Shown: piece by piece, positions 1 through 6,289 of the stretch | Position numbering within the stretch: position 1 is the stretch's first letter | Layout: each line of letters opens with the position of its first letter | Source: Dethiothermospora halolimnae | GTDB taxonomy: Bacteria > Bacillota > Clostridia > Tissierellales > VENL01 | Direction of reading: 5' to 3' | Assembly: GCF_037577855.1 (NCBI RefSeq) | Contig: NZ_JBAKFX010000070.1 | Coordinates: forward strand, 1-15,112 | Length of the DNA stretch: 15,112 bases | The notes under the pieces: generated by a model | What the model saw: the letters and a program-made list of their open reading frames with translations, nothing else | What the model was told of the DNA's origin: nothing | The model's database searches: none | Position numbers and translations under genes: made by a program

Positions 1-84
1 AGTAAAACCATAACTAATCAAAGATTGACCAATTATGGTTTTACAAGTTTATCTTCACAGTATGAAAAATTCAGATTGTCTTAG
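1..84 (+). CDS. Group II intron reverse transcriptase/maturase, C-terminal fragment
   Basis: The frame is open from the first base and ends at TAG 82-84, giving 27 residues that begin SKTITNQ and end EKFRLS. It stops two bases before the domain V region, which is where intron-encoded proteins normally end. The reverse transcriptase and maturase X domains lie outside the window, so the call rests on position relative to domains V/VI rather than on catalytic motifs. The protein would splice the intron RNA and carry out retrohoming. Completeness cannot be judged from here. Confidence 0.7.
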   Translation, partial: SKTITNQRLTNYGFTSLSSQYEKFRLS

Positions 85-85
85 T

Positions 86-163
86 GAACCGCCGTATACC
101 GAACGGTACGTACGGTGGTGTGAGAGGTCGGTAGATAAATTAATTATCTACCTCCTACTCGAT
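86..163 (+). ncRNA. Group II intron domains V and VI
   Basis: Domain V has a 9-bp lower stem (88-96 with 111-119), a two-nucleotide CG bulge at 109-110, and a 4-bp upper stem (97-100 with 105-108) capped by GAAC. This is the usual domain V layout of about 34 nt. Domain VI pairs 122-124 with 158-160, 125-127 with 154-156, and 130-138 with 144-152. The unpaired A157 between the two lower segments is the predicted branch point. The fold was derived by eye. Confidence 0.85.
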
Positions 164-192
164 AAAGAAAATAAGCAAACTTGTGTAAAATA

Positions 193-209
193 ATTACAAT
201 TTAGTAACA
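193..209. promoter_or_regulatory. Candidate WalR/YycF-type dyad upstream of M28 peptidase
   Basis: Two hexamers, ATTACA (193-198) and GTAACA (204-209), are separated by five bases. On the minus strand they read TGTTAC-N5-TGTAAT, matching the WalR consensus TGT(A/T)A(A/T/C)-N5-TGT(A/T)A(A/T/C) at every defined position. The site lies 87 bp before the start codon. A promoter for the gene is not clear: TTGGAC at 211-216 followed 19 bp later by TATATA at 236-241 is the best but non-ideal candidate. The site is inferred from consensus only. Confidence 0.4.
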
Positions 210-295
210 ATTGGACTTTTAAAAAGGTTAAATCATATATATAAAGAATTATAAATATAAGTATATGTAAATAAATTCAAATAGGGGGATGTTAA

Positions 296-2308
296 ATGAG
301 AAAAAGAAGTTTGATTACTCTAATATTAGTGCTAACCTTAGTTTTACCGGTATATGGGTCTATAGATGTTGGAGCTATAGATGAGAAGGGGACTATATCA
401 AATTATCAAGATGAAGAACTTAAATCTATCGAAGAAACAATAACTATTTTATCATCAGATGAGTTTAAAGGAAGGCTTACAGGAACAGAAGGAAATAAAA
501 AGGCTATTGAGTTTATAGTTAATAAATTTAAAGAAATAGGACTAGAAACATTTGAAAACAATAGTTATTTTCATGAATATACCCAGAAGGTATATAATCC
601 CGATGAATCAGAGCATTCATTATTAGTAGAATTTGAAGATGGAACTAAAAAAGAATATATTTATGGAAGGGATTATATAGATAGATTGAGAAATCAAAAT
701 TTAGAGATAACGGCACCGATAACATTTGATGTAAAAGATAAAGATATATCTAATAAAATTGTTGTTATAGATGAAAATACAGACAAAGGAGATTTATGGG
801 ATAGAGCTAAGGGTATGTTAGTAAAAACAGATACCTTCTTTGGTTCCACTAGAGTATGGGAGAAGGAAATGCTTATGTTACAAATAAAAGAAAACCTTTA
901 TAATGATTTAAAAAATAATGATGTTAAACAGATTACATCTAAAACTAAATATATACAAAGAGATATAAAGGCTAAAAATGTTATAGGCAAAATAAAGGGA
1001 AAAGATAGCAGTAAAGCAGTTGTTATATCAGCCCATTTTGATCATGTAGGTTGGGATGGAGAGACTATATTCAATGGCGCTGTAGATAATGGCTCGGGGA
1101 CTACAGTTATGCTTAATGTAGCTAAGAGGTTAAAGGAATATTCTAAAAGTGAAGGTTTTAATATGGACATATTACTTTGTGGATTCAATGGAGAAGAGTG
1201 GGGACTCTATGGAAGTAAGGCCTTTGCAGAATATATAATAGATAAGTATGATAATATATATAATATTAATATTGATTGTGTGGGTAAAAAGGATAACAAA
1301 GAGACGGTATTTGGAGGAAATAATGGTTTTAATGGTGAACTAGTTGAAGCTTTAGAAAAGGTTGCAAATGAACATGGGGTAGAGATAGCAGATAAAAACT
1401 ATGGTTCTAGTGATCATCAGTCTTTTAATAGTCTTAATATTAGTGGTATAAGCATAGGTCAACCTAACCTATTATCTAGAGATAGTAAATATAGAATACA
1501 TACTCCAAAGGATACTGTTGAATCTGTTGATATAAAAAAATTGAAAAAAATAAGTGATATAGTTTATGATTTTATTATTAAAAACAATGGAAAAACTTTC
1601 AAAATAAACGATAATTATGGACCCTATGGTGGACCAGGAGATAAAACTTGGAATAAAGTGCATAAAAAGACAAGAGATATAAATCTAAAATTTGATGAAG
1701 AGCTAGTAATAGAAATCGATGAAGTATTATTTAAAATGACTGGAGGAAGTTTTTCAGGATCTATAGAAGAGGTAAATGAGTATTATCCAGATATAAATAT
1801 TCCGAAAACCATGGGAGAGTATGAACTAGACAATATAACACTGGGAGGTAGTTATTCAATAAGTACTGTAAATAAGAATGAAGAATATCCTAAAGAAAAA
1901 ATAGGGAAGATACAAAAAAGGGATTTATCATTAGATAACTTAGATACTATTGCATTGAAATATTCAAATGGTGATGAAAGTGTATATTTAGAAGTTGAAA
2001 AAAATTATACAAGGTCAATGGATGCAGAATATATGTTAGAAAATTACAATATAGAAGAGATTAGTTTAAATGGTTTGGAGTATAAATTATTATATTCTAA
2101 AGAGCACGGTACTATAACTCAAGCATACACAGTGGTGGATAATAATAGTAATAGATATGGAGTTACATTAATGAGGGTAGGAAAAGAAAAGTTAGAAAGT
2201 ATTATGACGGATGAAATTCGTATAGTTCCTAAAAATACAAAAGAAGAAATGAAGAAAACTATAAATAAATTTGATTTAAAAGAAATGATAAGTAATATGA
2301 GCATATAA
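296..2308 (+). CDS. Secreted M28-family zinc metallopeptidase with C-terminal extension
   Basis: The 670-residue protein is predicted to be exported: MRKR is followed by a hydrophobic stretch to about residue 22. The M28 catalytic core spans roughly residues 225-430 and shows the family's co-catalytic zinc pattern: AHFDH (H247), GAVDNGSG (D264, bridging), NGEE (E300-E301, catalytic base and ligand), NIDC (D327) and HTPKD (H402), with SDHQSF at 372-377. Residues 40-225 form an N-terminal region that may include a PA-like insert. After about 440 there is an extension of about 230 residues that I cannot assign to a family. M28 enzymes of this type release N-terminal amino acids from peptides, so the likely role is extracellular peptide breakdown. 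AGGGGG at 283-288 lies 7 bases before ATG. The gene is monocistronic and converges on arcD. The exact substrate is unknown. Confidence 0.9.
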   Translation: MRKRSLITLILVLTLVLPVYGSIDVGAIDEKGTISNYQDEELKSIEETITILSSDEFKGRLTGTEGNKKAIEFIVNKFKEIGLETFENNSYFHEYTQKVYNPDESEHSLLVEFEDGTKKEYIYGRDYIDRLRNQNLEITAPITFDVKDKDISNKIVVIDENTDKGDLWDRAKGMLVKTDTFFGSTRVWEKEMLMLQIKENLYNDLKNNDVKQITSKTKYIQRDIKAKNVIGKIKGKDSSKAVVISAHFDHVGWDGETIFNGAVDNGSGTTVMLNVAKRLKEYSKSEGFNMDILLCGFNGEEWGLYGSKAFAEYIIDKYDNIYNINIDCVGKKDNKETVFGGNNGFNGELVEALEKVANEHGVEIADKNYGSSDHQSFNSLNISGISIGQPNLLSRDSKYRIHTPKDTVESVDIKKLKKISDIVYDFIIKNNGKTFKINDNYGPYGGPGDKTWNKVHKKTRDINLKFDEELVIEIDEVLFKMTGGSFSGSIEEVNEYYPDINIPKTMGEYELDNITLGGSYSISTVNKNEEYPKEKIGKIQKRDLSLDNLDTIALKYSNGDESVYLEVEKNYTRSMDAEYMLENYNIEEISLNGLEYKLLYSKEHGTITQAYTVVDNNSNRYGVTLMRVGKEKLESIMTDEIRIVPKNTKEEMKKTINKFDLKEMISNMSI

Positions 2309-2346
2309 ATAATAATATAGTTATATTTAAAAAGGAAAAGTCACTA

Positions 2347-2448
2347 ATGGATGTATCTATAACTTATATTATATATTTGCTAATGTCAGTAATAATGCTA
2401 AACTTCCTATATGGACAATATGTATATATGAATTCTATATTTGTCTAA
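2347..2448 (+). CDS. Possible 33-residue hydrophobic peptide, unknown function
   Basis: A short ORF starts at ATG 2347 and stops at TAA 2446. It encodes MDVSITYIIYLLMSVIML followed by NFLYGQYVYMNSIFV. Residues 5-22 could form one membrane segment. AAGGA at 2332-2336 lies 10 bases upstream of the start, which is usable but longer than ideal. It lies between the peptidase stop and the convergent terminator at 2470, so it could ride on the peptidase transcript. AT-rich DNA readily yields such ORFs by chance, and no family is recognised. Confidence 0.25.
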   Translation: MDVSITYIIYLLMSVIMLNFLYGQYVYMNSIFV

Positions 2449-2469
2449 ATATACTTATAAGGGAAACTA

Positions 2470-2494
2470 AAAGTAGCACCTCCGGTGCTACTTT
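2470..2494. terminator. Bidirectional intrinsic terminator between M28 peptidase and arcD
   Basis: A perfect 11-bp stem pairs 2470-2480 with 2484-2494 around a TCC loop. It is followed on the plus strand by TTTATTTTATA and flanked on the other side by an A-rich run. It lies between convergent genes and ends three bases from the arcD stop, so it can serve both. Confidence 0.85.
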
Positions 2495-2497
2495 ATT

Positions 2498-3964
2498 TTA
2501 TAGAGGACTTATATTTCCATTATAGATAAGAACCAGGGCAATTATTGCTGCAATTATTAAGGCTATTCCGATTACTAGCTCGTATGGCTTAAAGGCCTTT
2601 AGATTTTTTTCCTTTTTAGCTTTGTAGTAGAAATACATCCCCGGTGCATATAGTATGGTAACCATAAGTAGATAATCGAGTCCAGCTGCATAAACTAACC
2701 ATAGACCATATATTGAGGCGATTATTGATGTTATCATGTGTTTTACTATTTTACTTTTCTTAGTTTTTTCGTATCCATCTTTAGTTATAGTTAGTTTTAA
2801 TTGATATAAGCCACTAAATAGATATGGTAAAAGTATCGCTGTACTTGCCATTAGAAATAGTGCTCTATAGGTACTTTCAGAAAATAGAGTTATTATTAAA
2901 AATAGTTGAACTAAACCATTGGTAATCCATAATGAACTAGAAGGGGAATTATTTTCGTTTTCCTTGGAGAACATTTTAGGTAAAACTCCATCCTTCGCTG
3001 CCACATAGGGTATTTCTGCTGCAAGTAATGTCCACCCCAGTGTTGCACCAAGTAAAGATATAACTAAACCAAAATTGATTATACCTGCACCCCATTCACC
3101 AACTATTGACTCTAGAACATAGGCCATAGATGGATTATCAAGACCTTTAAGTTCCGGTTGGGTCATAATTCCAAGGGACAACCCTGAAATTAAAAGATAA
3201 ATTAGAAGGGTTCCTAATAGTCCGATTACTGTTGCTTTACCTACGTCATTTCTATCTTTAGCTCTACCTGAAACCACAACAGCACCCTCTATTCCTATAA
3301 ATACCCATAGAGTTACTAGCATAGTACTTTTAACTTGTTCTAAGACACTTGAGAAACTTATATTTCCTGTTCCCCAAAAATCCAGTTGAAACTTGTCAAG
3401 ATTAAAAGCCATTATGGCTGCTATTATAAAGACTATTATGGGAACTAATTTAGCTATAGTAGTTATAATATTTACTATGGCTGCTTCCCTAACACCCTTT
3501 AAAATTAAAAAGTGTATACCCCATATCAGTAAAGATGCTCCTATAATTGAGGCTAAATTATTACCATTTTCAAATACAGGGAAGAAATATGATAATGCTC
3601 CAAAAAGTAATACTGCATAGGAAACGTTACCTAACCAAGCACTTATCCAATATCCCCATGCTGAGTTAAATCCAACATAATCGCCAAAACCGTCCCTAGC
3701 ATAGCTGTAGATTCCACCATCTAGTTCAGGTTTTCTTCTAGATAAATTTTGATATACAAAGGCCAATGCAATCATGCCTATTCCAGTTATTAACCAACCT
3801 ATTAAAACAGCTCCTGAATTTGCTCCTTTGGCCATATCCGATGGTAGGTTAAAAGCTCCTCCACCTATCATAGATCCCACAATCAACGCAATTAATGCTC
3901 CAAGACTAAGATTCTTTTTTTCATTTCCTTTAATAACTTCTTTAGTTTTGGTATAATTGTCCAT
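2498..3964 (-). CDS. arcD: Arginine/ornithine antiporter (APC superfamily, ArcD type)
   Basis: A 488-residue polytopic membrane protein with about 12-13 hydrophobic segments and an N-terminal APC signature, GSMIGGGAFNLP (residues 30-41). The stretches YARDGFGDYVGFNSAWGYW (88-106) and GIEGAVVVSGRAKDRNDVG (224-242) are typical of the basic amino acid/polyamine antiporter group that includes ArcD. It would import arginine in exchange for ornithine across the membrane. It lies 79 bp downstream of arcA in the same direction, which supports this substrate. The frame opens at a GTG at 3976, but that GTG overlaps the Shine-Dalgarno sequence AAAGGAG, so ATG at 3964 (MDNYTK) is the better start, with a somewhat long 11-base spacer. 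Lysine- or histidine-specific relatives cannot be excluded from sequence alone. No arcB (ornithine carbamoyltransferase) or arcC (carbamate kinase) lies in the window. Confidence 0.87.
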   Translation of the reverse strand: MDNYTKTKEVIKGNEKKNLSLGALIALIVGSMIGGGAFNLPSDMAKGANSGAVLIGWLITGIGMIALAFVYQNLSRRKPELDGGIYSYARDGFGDYVGFNSAWGYWISAWLGNVSYAVLLFGALSYFFPVFENGNNLASIIGASLLIWGIHFLILKGVREAAIVNIITTIAKLVPIIVFIIAAIMAFNLDKFQLDFWGTGNISFSSVLEQVKSTMLVTLWVFIGIEGAVVVSGRAKDRNDVGKATVIGLLGTLLIYLLISGLSLGIMTQPELKGLDNPSMAYVLESIVGEWGAGIINFGLVISLLGATLGWTLLAAEIPYVAAKDGVLPKMFSKENENNSPSSSLWITNGLVQLFLIITLFSESTYRALFLMASTAILLPYLFSGLYQLKLTITKDGYEKTKKSKIVKHMITSIIASIYGLWLVYAAGLDYLLMVTILYAPGMYFYYKAKKEKNLKAFKPYELVIGIALIIAAIIALVLIYNGNISPL

Positions 3965-4008
3965 GGGATGAAACACTCCTTTCTTAATTAATTTTATAAT
4001 TTATATTG

Positions 4009-4038
4009 AGAGTAACGATGTTGGGGCATCGTTACTCT
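4009..4038. other. Strong hairpin between arcA and arcD; T-run only on the plus strand
   Basis: A perfect 12-bp stem pairs 4009-4020 with 4027-4038 around a six-base loop. On the plus strand it runs directly into eight or more T residues reaching the arcA stop codon, the signature of an intrinsic terminator. On the minus strand, where arcA and arcD are transcribed, the hairpin is followed by CAATATAAATT and has no U-tract. It may act as an mRNA processing or stability element between the two genes, or block antisense transcription entering arcA. Confidence 0.7.
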
Positions 4039-4043
4039 TTTTT

Positions 4044-5264
4044 TTATTCCCTTATCAATGGCATACTCATGCATCTAGGACCACCACGGCCCCTTGATAA
4101 TTCTGAGCTTGGGATAACATGGATTTTAACCCCATTCTCTTCTAAAAGTTTATTTGTAACATGATTTCTTGAGTAGACTATAACTTCTCCCGGTGCAATA
4201 GCAAGGGTATTTGAACCATCATTCCATTGTTCTCGAGCTGAATCTATAGCATCATTACCTCCACATCTTATTAGTGTTATTTCATCTAAGTTAAGATATT
4301 TTTTCAATATGTTCTCTAAAGTATCTTCTTCCTTGACTATATTTATCTTATTGTTATTACCCTTTGTTATAGAAAATACAGTTAATACTCCCTCAACTTC
4401 AGGGTGAATAGTAAATTTATCATAATCCACCATTGTAAATACTGTATCTAAGTGCATGAATGCCCGTTTTTTAGGAATATTAAATGCTAGTATTCTTTCA
4501 AAGCCTTCATCACTATTTAAAATCCTTTTAGAAATATTCTCAACTGATTTAGCATCGGTTCTTTCTGAGATACCTAATGCTAATATTTTGTCATTTAATA
4601 TTAATTGATCTCCACCTTCTATTGAGGTAGACTCATTTCTATCAAACCATTTGGGAATAGTTTGATCTTTAAATCTAGGATGATAATCAAAAATATATTT
4701 TGCAAATATAGTTTCTCGATTTCTAGTTTGTGTTCTCATATGGTTTAATGATATGCCAGAGCCAATGGTTGCAAATGGGTCACGGGTAAAGTACAAGTTT
4801 GGCATAGGGTCGATGATAAATGGATAATCTGTTTTAACCATATCAGCCAAAGAGATATCCTTATAATTTTCTACTTCATTTTTTCTAACACCAGACATCA
4901 TTTTATAAATGATTTTACTATTATCTAATGAATTAAAATAATCTTTTAGAGCTTTTTTACTTCCTTCACCAGATAGATCAGATTCATTTAAGAATTCTTC
5001 TATAAACTTTTCTTTTACACTTTCATCCTCTATAGTTTCTGCCATAAGTTTTTCTAAATATAATACTTCAACTCCATTTTTCTTTAATATATCAGTAAAT
5101 GTATCATGTTCTTTTTTAGCTACTTCTAAGTGTGGTATATCGTCGAATAGAAGCCTGTCCATTAAATCCGGTGTTAAGTTTTCTACTTCGTGTCCTGGTC
5201 TATGTAGTAGAACGGTTTCAAGTTTACCTATTTCAGACCTAACATTTAAAGCTCCTTTACTCAA
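4044..5264 (-). CDS. arcA: Arginine deiminase
   Basis: This cytoplasmic enzyme hydrolyses L-arginine to citrulline and ammonia, the first step of the arginine deiminase pathway. It is full length at 406 residues and carries the complete active site: FTRDPF (D162), EGGD (E216), MHLDTVF (H271, D273) and the nucleophile in GGPRCMSMP (C398). The N-terminal LLHRPGHE and the C-terminal MPLIRE are also typical. The start is TTG at 5264, chosen because AGGAGGG lies six bases upstream and no ATG fits; the weak start codon may lower output. It is followed by arcD, making a two-gene arcAD unit. The next enzymes of the pathway are not adjacent, so they must be encoded elsewhere if the complete pathway is present. 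Confidence 0.97.
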   Translation of the reverse strand: MSKGALNVRSEIGKLETVLLHRPGHEVENLTPDLMDRLLFDDIPHLEVAKKEHDTFTDILKKNGVEVLYLEKLMAETIEDESVKEKFIEEFLNESDLSGEGSKKALKDYFNSLDNSKIIYKMMSGVRKNEVENYKDISLADMVKTDYPFIIDPMPNLYFTRDPFATIGSGISLNHMRTQTRNRETIFAKYIFDYHPRFKDQTIPKWFDRNESTSIEGGDQLILNDKILALGISERTDAKSVENISKRILNSDEGFERILAFNIPKKRAFMHLDTVFTMVDYDKFTIHPEVEGVLTVFSITKGNNNKINIVKEEDTLENILKKYLNLDEITLIRCGGNDAIDSAREQWNDGSNTLAIAPGEVIVYSRNHVTNKLLEENGVKIHVIPSSELSRGRGGPRCMSMPLIRE

Positions 5265-5302
5265 ATCAATCCCTCCTAAAATATTTAATCCCTTCTATTA
5301 CA

Positions 5303-5345
5303 TTAAATACTCGATATTTCATAATTTAAACATTAAATTTGTAAA
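5303..5345 (-). promoter_or_regulatory. Candidate arcA promoter with overlapping imperfect palindrome
   Basis: On the minus strand TTTACA (5340-5345) is separated by 16 bp from TATGAA (5318-5323), which would start transcription near 5311, about 45 bases before the TTG start. An imperfect palindrome, AAATA-N5-TATTT (5305-5319), overlaps the -10 and start region and could be an operator. It does not match the ArgR box well enough to name. The promoter is moderate by consensus. Confidence 0.35.
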
Positions 5346-5375
5346 CTTTAAAGAACAAAGGAATATATTGGACTT

Positions 5376-5401
5376 AAAAAAAGATACCCCCTAGGGTATC
5401 T
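5376..5401 (-). terminator. Intrinsic terminator of the lipoprotein gene
   Basis: An 8-bp stem (5382-5389 with 5394-5401), GATACCC against GGGTATC with a CCTA loop, is followed on the minus strand by seven U residues. It lies 22 bp after the lipoprotein stop and separates that gene from arcA. Confidence 0.9.
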
Positions 5402-5422
5402 CCGATTGTTGATAGAATATAT

Positions 5423-6082
5423 TTAATATGTTATTCCATGATTTTTAGTTAAGTCATCGGCTATTATAGCTGTTCCTTTAACCTTAGTATCATCTTCAAG
5501 TCCCGGTTGTACAGATGGATTTGAAGGATATTTTTCTCCATTATGCTTTAATACTGCAAAAAACGGTTTGACACCCCCACCAGATACATGCATTATAATA
5601 TTCTTCCATCCATTAGTTTTATTTTCACTTATTATTATAGGATTACGAACTAAAGAAAATTTAGAAACTGTTTTATACTCATCGTTTTCCTGGGAAAATA
5701 TAATCCCAGTAGATCCACCGCTACCAGAGAATATACTCCCTACAAGAAAAACAAAAGTTTCTTTTTTATCGTCGCCGTTTAAATCAATGTTATTATAAAA
5801 ATATCTAAAATCAGGAACGTCCTCAGTTAAATCAAAAGCTTTAGCTATAGCTTTTTCTAATTTCTCATTCTTTTCAGTTTCAGAAGCAACATAGGAAACC
5901 TCAGAGAAGTCTAACTCTTCAGTGTTTTCAAATTTGGATAAGTTTTTTTCTTCTGAGTCGCTACTTTCTTTATTAGTTGATTCTTTTACTTTAGTGTCAT
6001 CATTGGAAGTAGTGCTATCTTCACTACAGCTTACTAAAGAAATCATTAGTACAGCTGACAATAATAATATAAGTTTTTTCAT
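5423..6082 (-). CDS. Surface lipoprotein of unknown function
   Basis: This 219-residue protein has a type II signal peptide with the lipobox LVSC, so C19 should be lipidated and the protein anchored on the outer face of the membrane. Residues 20-60 are a low-complexity linker rich in S, T, D, E and K. The folded part (about 60-219) carries DLNGDDKKE at 100-108, a calcium-loop-like motif of the type seen in FG-GAP/VCBS-like and dockerin-like repeats, then a glycine/serine-rich stretch (115-125). I do not recognise a specific family. AAGGAGGAG precedes the ATG at good spacing. It is monocistronic, with its own terminator, and divergent from the GH18 gene. Their shared promoter region has four WalR-like repeats, which hints at a role linked to the cell envelope. 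Confidence 0.8.
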   Translation of the reverse strand: MKKLILLLSAVLMISLVSCSEDSTTSNDDTKVKESTNKESSDSEEKNLSKFENTEELDFSEVSYVASETEKNEKLEKAIAKAFDLTEDVPDFRYFYNNIDLNGDDKKETFVFLVGSIFSGSGGSTGIIFSQENDEYKTVSKFSLVRNPIIISENKTNGWKNIIMHVSGGGVKPFFAVLKHNGEKYPSNPSVQPGLEDDTKVKGTAIIADDLTKNHGITY

Positions 6083-6126
6083 TTCAACTCCTCCTTAAAT
6101 TATGTTATGTATTTCTAGACATGATT

Positions 6127-6132
6127 ATTATA
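6127..6132 (-). promoter_or_regulatory. Consensus -10 of the lipoprotein gene, without a recognisable -35
   Basis: The minus strand has a perfect TATAAT here, with transcription expected near 6120. At 17 bp spacing the -35 position reads ACTCCC, which is poor. The direct repeats at 6154-6192 begin 21 bp upstream of this -10, so they cover about -34 to -72. That is where an OmpR-family activator would compensate for a weak -35. Confidence 0.5.
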
Positions 6133-6153
6133 ACTTGTAAAGAAATTAAGGGA

Positions 6154-6192
6154 GTTACAATATGGTTACAATGGAATTACAAGAAAGTTAAA
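6154..6192. promoter_or_regulatory. Four tandem 11-bp-spaced hexamers, WalR/YycF-like (or PhoP-like) box
   Basis: The plus strand shows GTTACA (6154), GTTACA (6165), ATTACA (6176) and GTTAAA (6187), each separated by exactly five bases. On the minus strand the first three read TGTAAC, TGTAAC and TGTAAT, all matching the WalR half-site TGT(A/T)A(A/T/C); the fourth, TTTAAC, has one mismatch. PhoP of Bacillus also uses N5-spaced TTHACA repeats, to which these hexamers match 5 of 6. The array lies between a lipoprotein gene and a cell-wall-type hydrolase, and WalR is known to control wall hydrolases. Confidence 0.6.
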
Positions 6193-6230
6193 ATAAAGGT
6201 TTCAGGGTAATTGGAGGGCTTTTATTTCCA

Positions 6231-6259
6231 TTGAATTTAAACATAATAAATGGTATATT
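6231..6259 (+). promoter_or_regulatory. Promoter of the GH18 hydrolase gene
   Basis: TTGAAT (6231-6236) and TATATT (6254-6259) are spaced by 17 bp, a good vegetative-type promoter with transcription expected near 6266. That gives a short leader of about 24 bases to the TTG start. A second candidate, TTACAA (6166-6171)-N17-TAAAAT (6189-6194), overlaps the tandem repeats. Confidence 0.6.
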
Positions 6260-6289
6260 TAACTTAAACTTATTATGGGAGGTATACAT

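Larger units (their letters stand above)
1..163 (+). mobile_element. Group II intron, 3' end (5' part outside window)
   Basis: This is the tail of a self-splicing retroelement. It contains the last codons of the intron-encoded protein (stop at 82-84), a domain V hairpin (about 87-120) and a domain VI hairpin (122-160). The inferred 3' splice site follows position 163, where the intron ends in GAT and so fits the AY rule of group II introns. A branch-point A is bulged at 157, seven nucleotides from the end. The ORF sits just upstream of domain V, as expected for an ORF in domain IV. The 3' exon (from 164) shows no coding frame, so the intron appears to lie in intergenic DNA upstream of the M28 peptidase gene. 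The intron class cannot be decided from this fragment. Confidence 0.88.

Noticed and set aside
3965..3976. GTG at 3976 as start of the arcD reading frame
   Set aside because: It overlaps the only Shine-Dalgarno sequence (AAAGGAG), so ribosomes could not use both. ATG at 3964 is preferred.
4009..4038. Intrinsic terminator ending arcA before arcD
   Set aside because: On the minus strand no U-tract follows the hairpin, so it does not fit a terminator in the direction of these genes.
5303..5321. ArgR box at the arcA promoter
   Set aside because: The palindrome AAATA-N5-TATTT lacks the TGAAT/ATTCA halves of the ARG box. It is kept only as an unnamed imperfect palindrome.
6275..6289. ATG at 6275 as start of the GH18 protein
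   Set aside because: It lies within the ribosome binding site GGGAGG that is correctly spaced for TTG 6290. Starting at TTG also puts the basic MKK directly before the hydrophobic segment.
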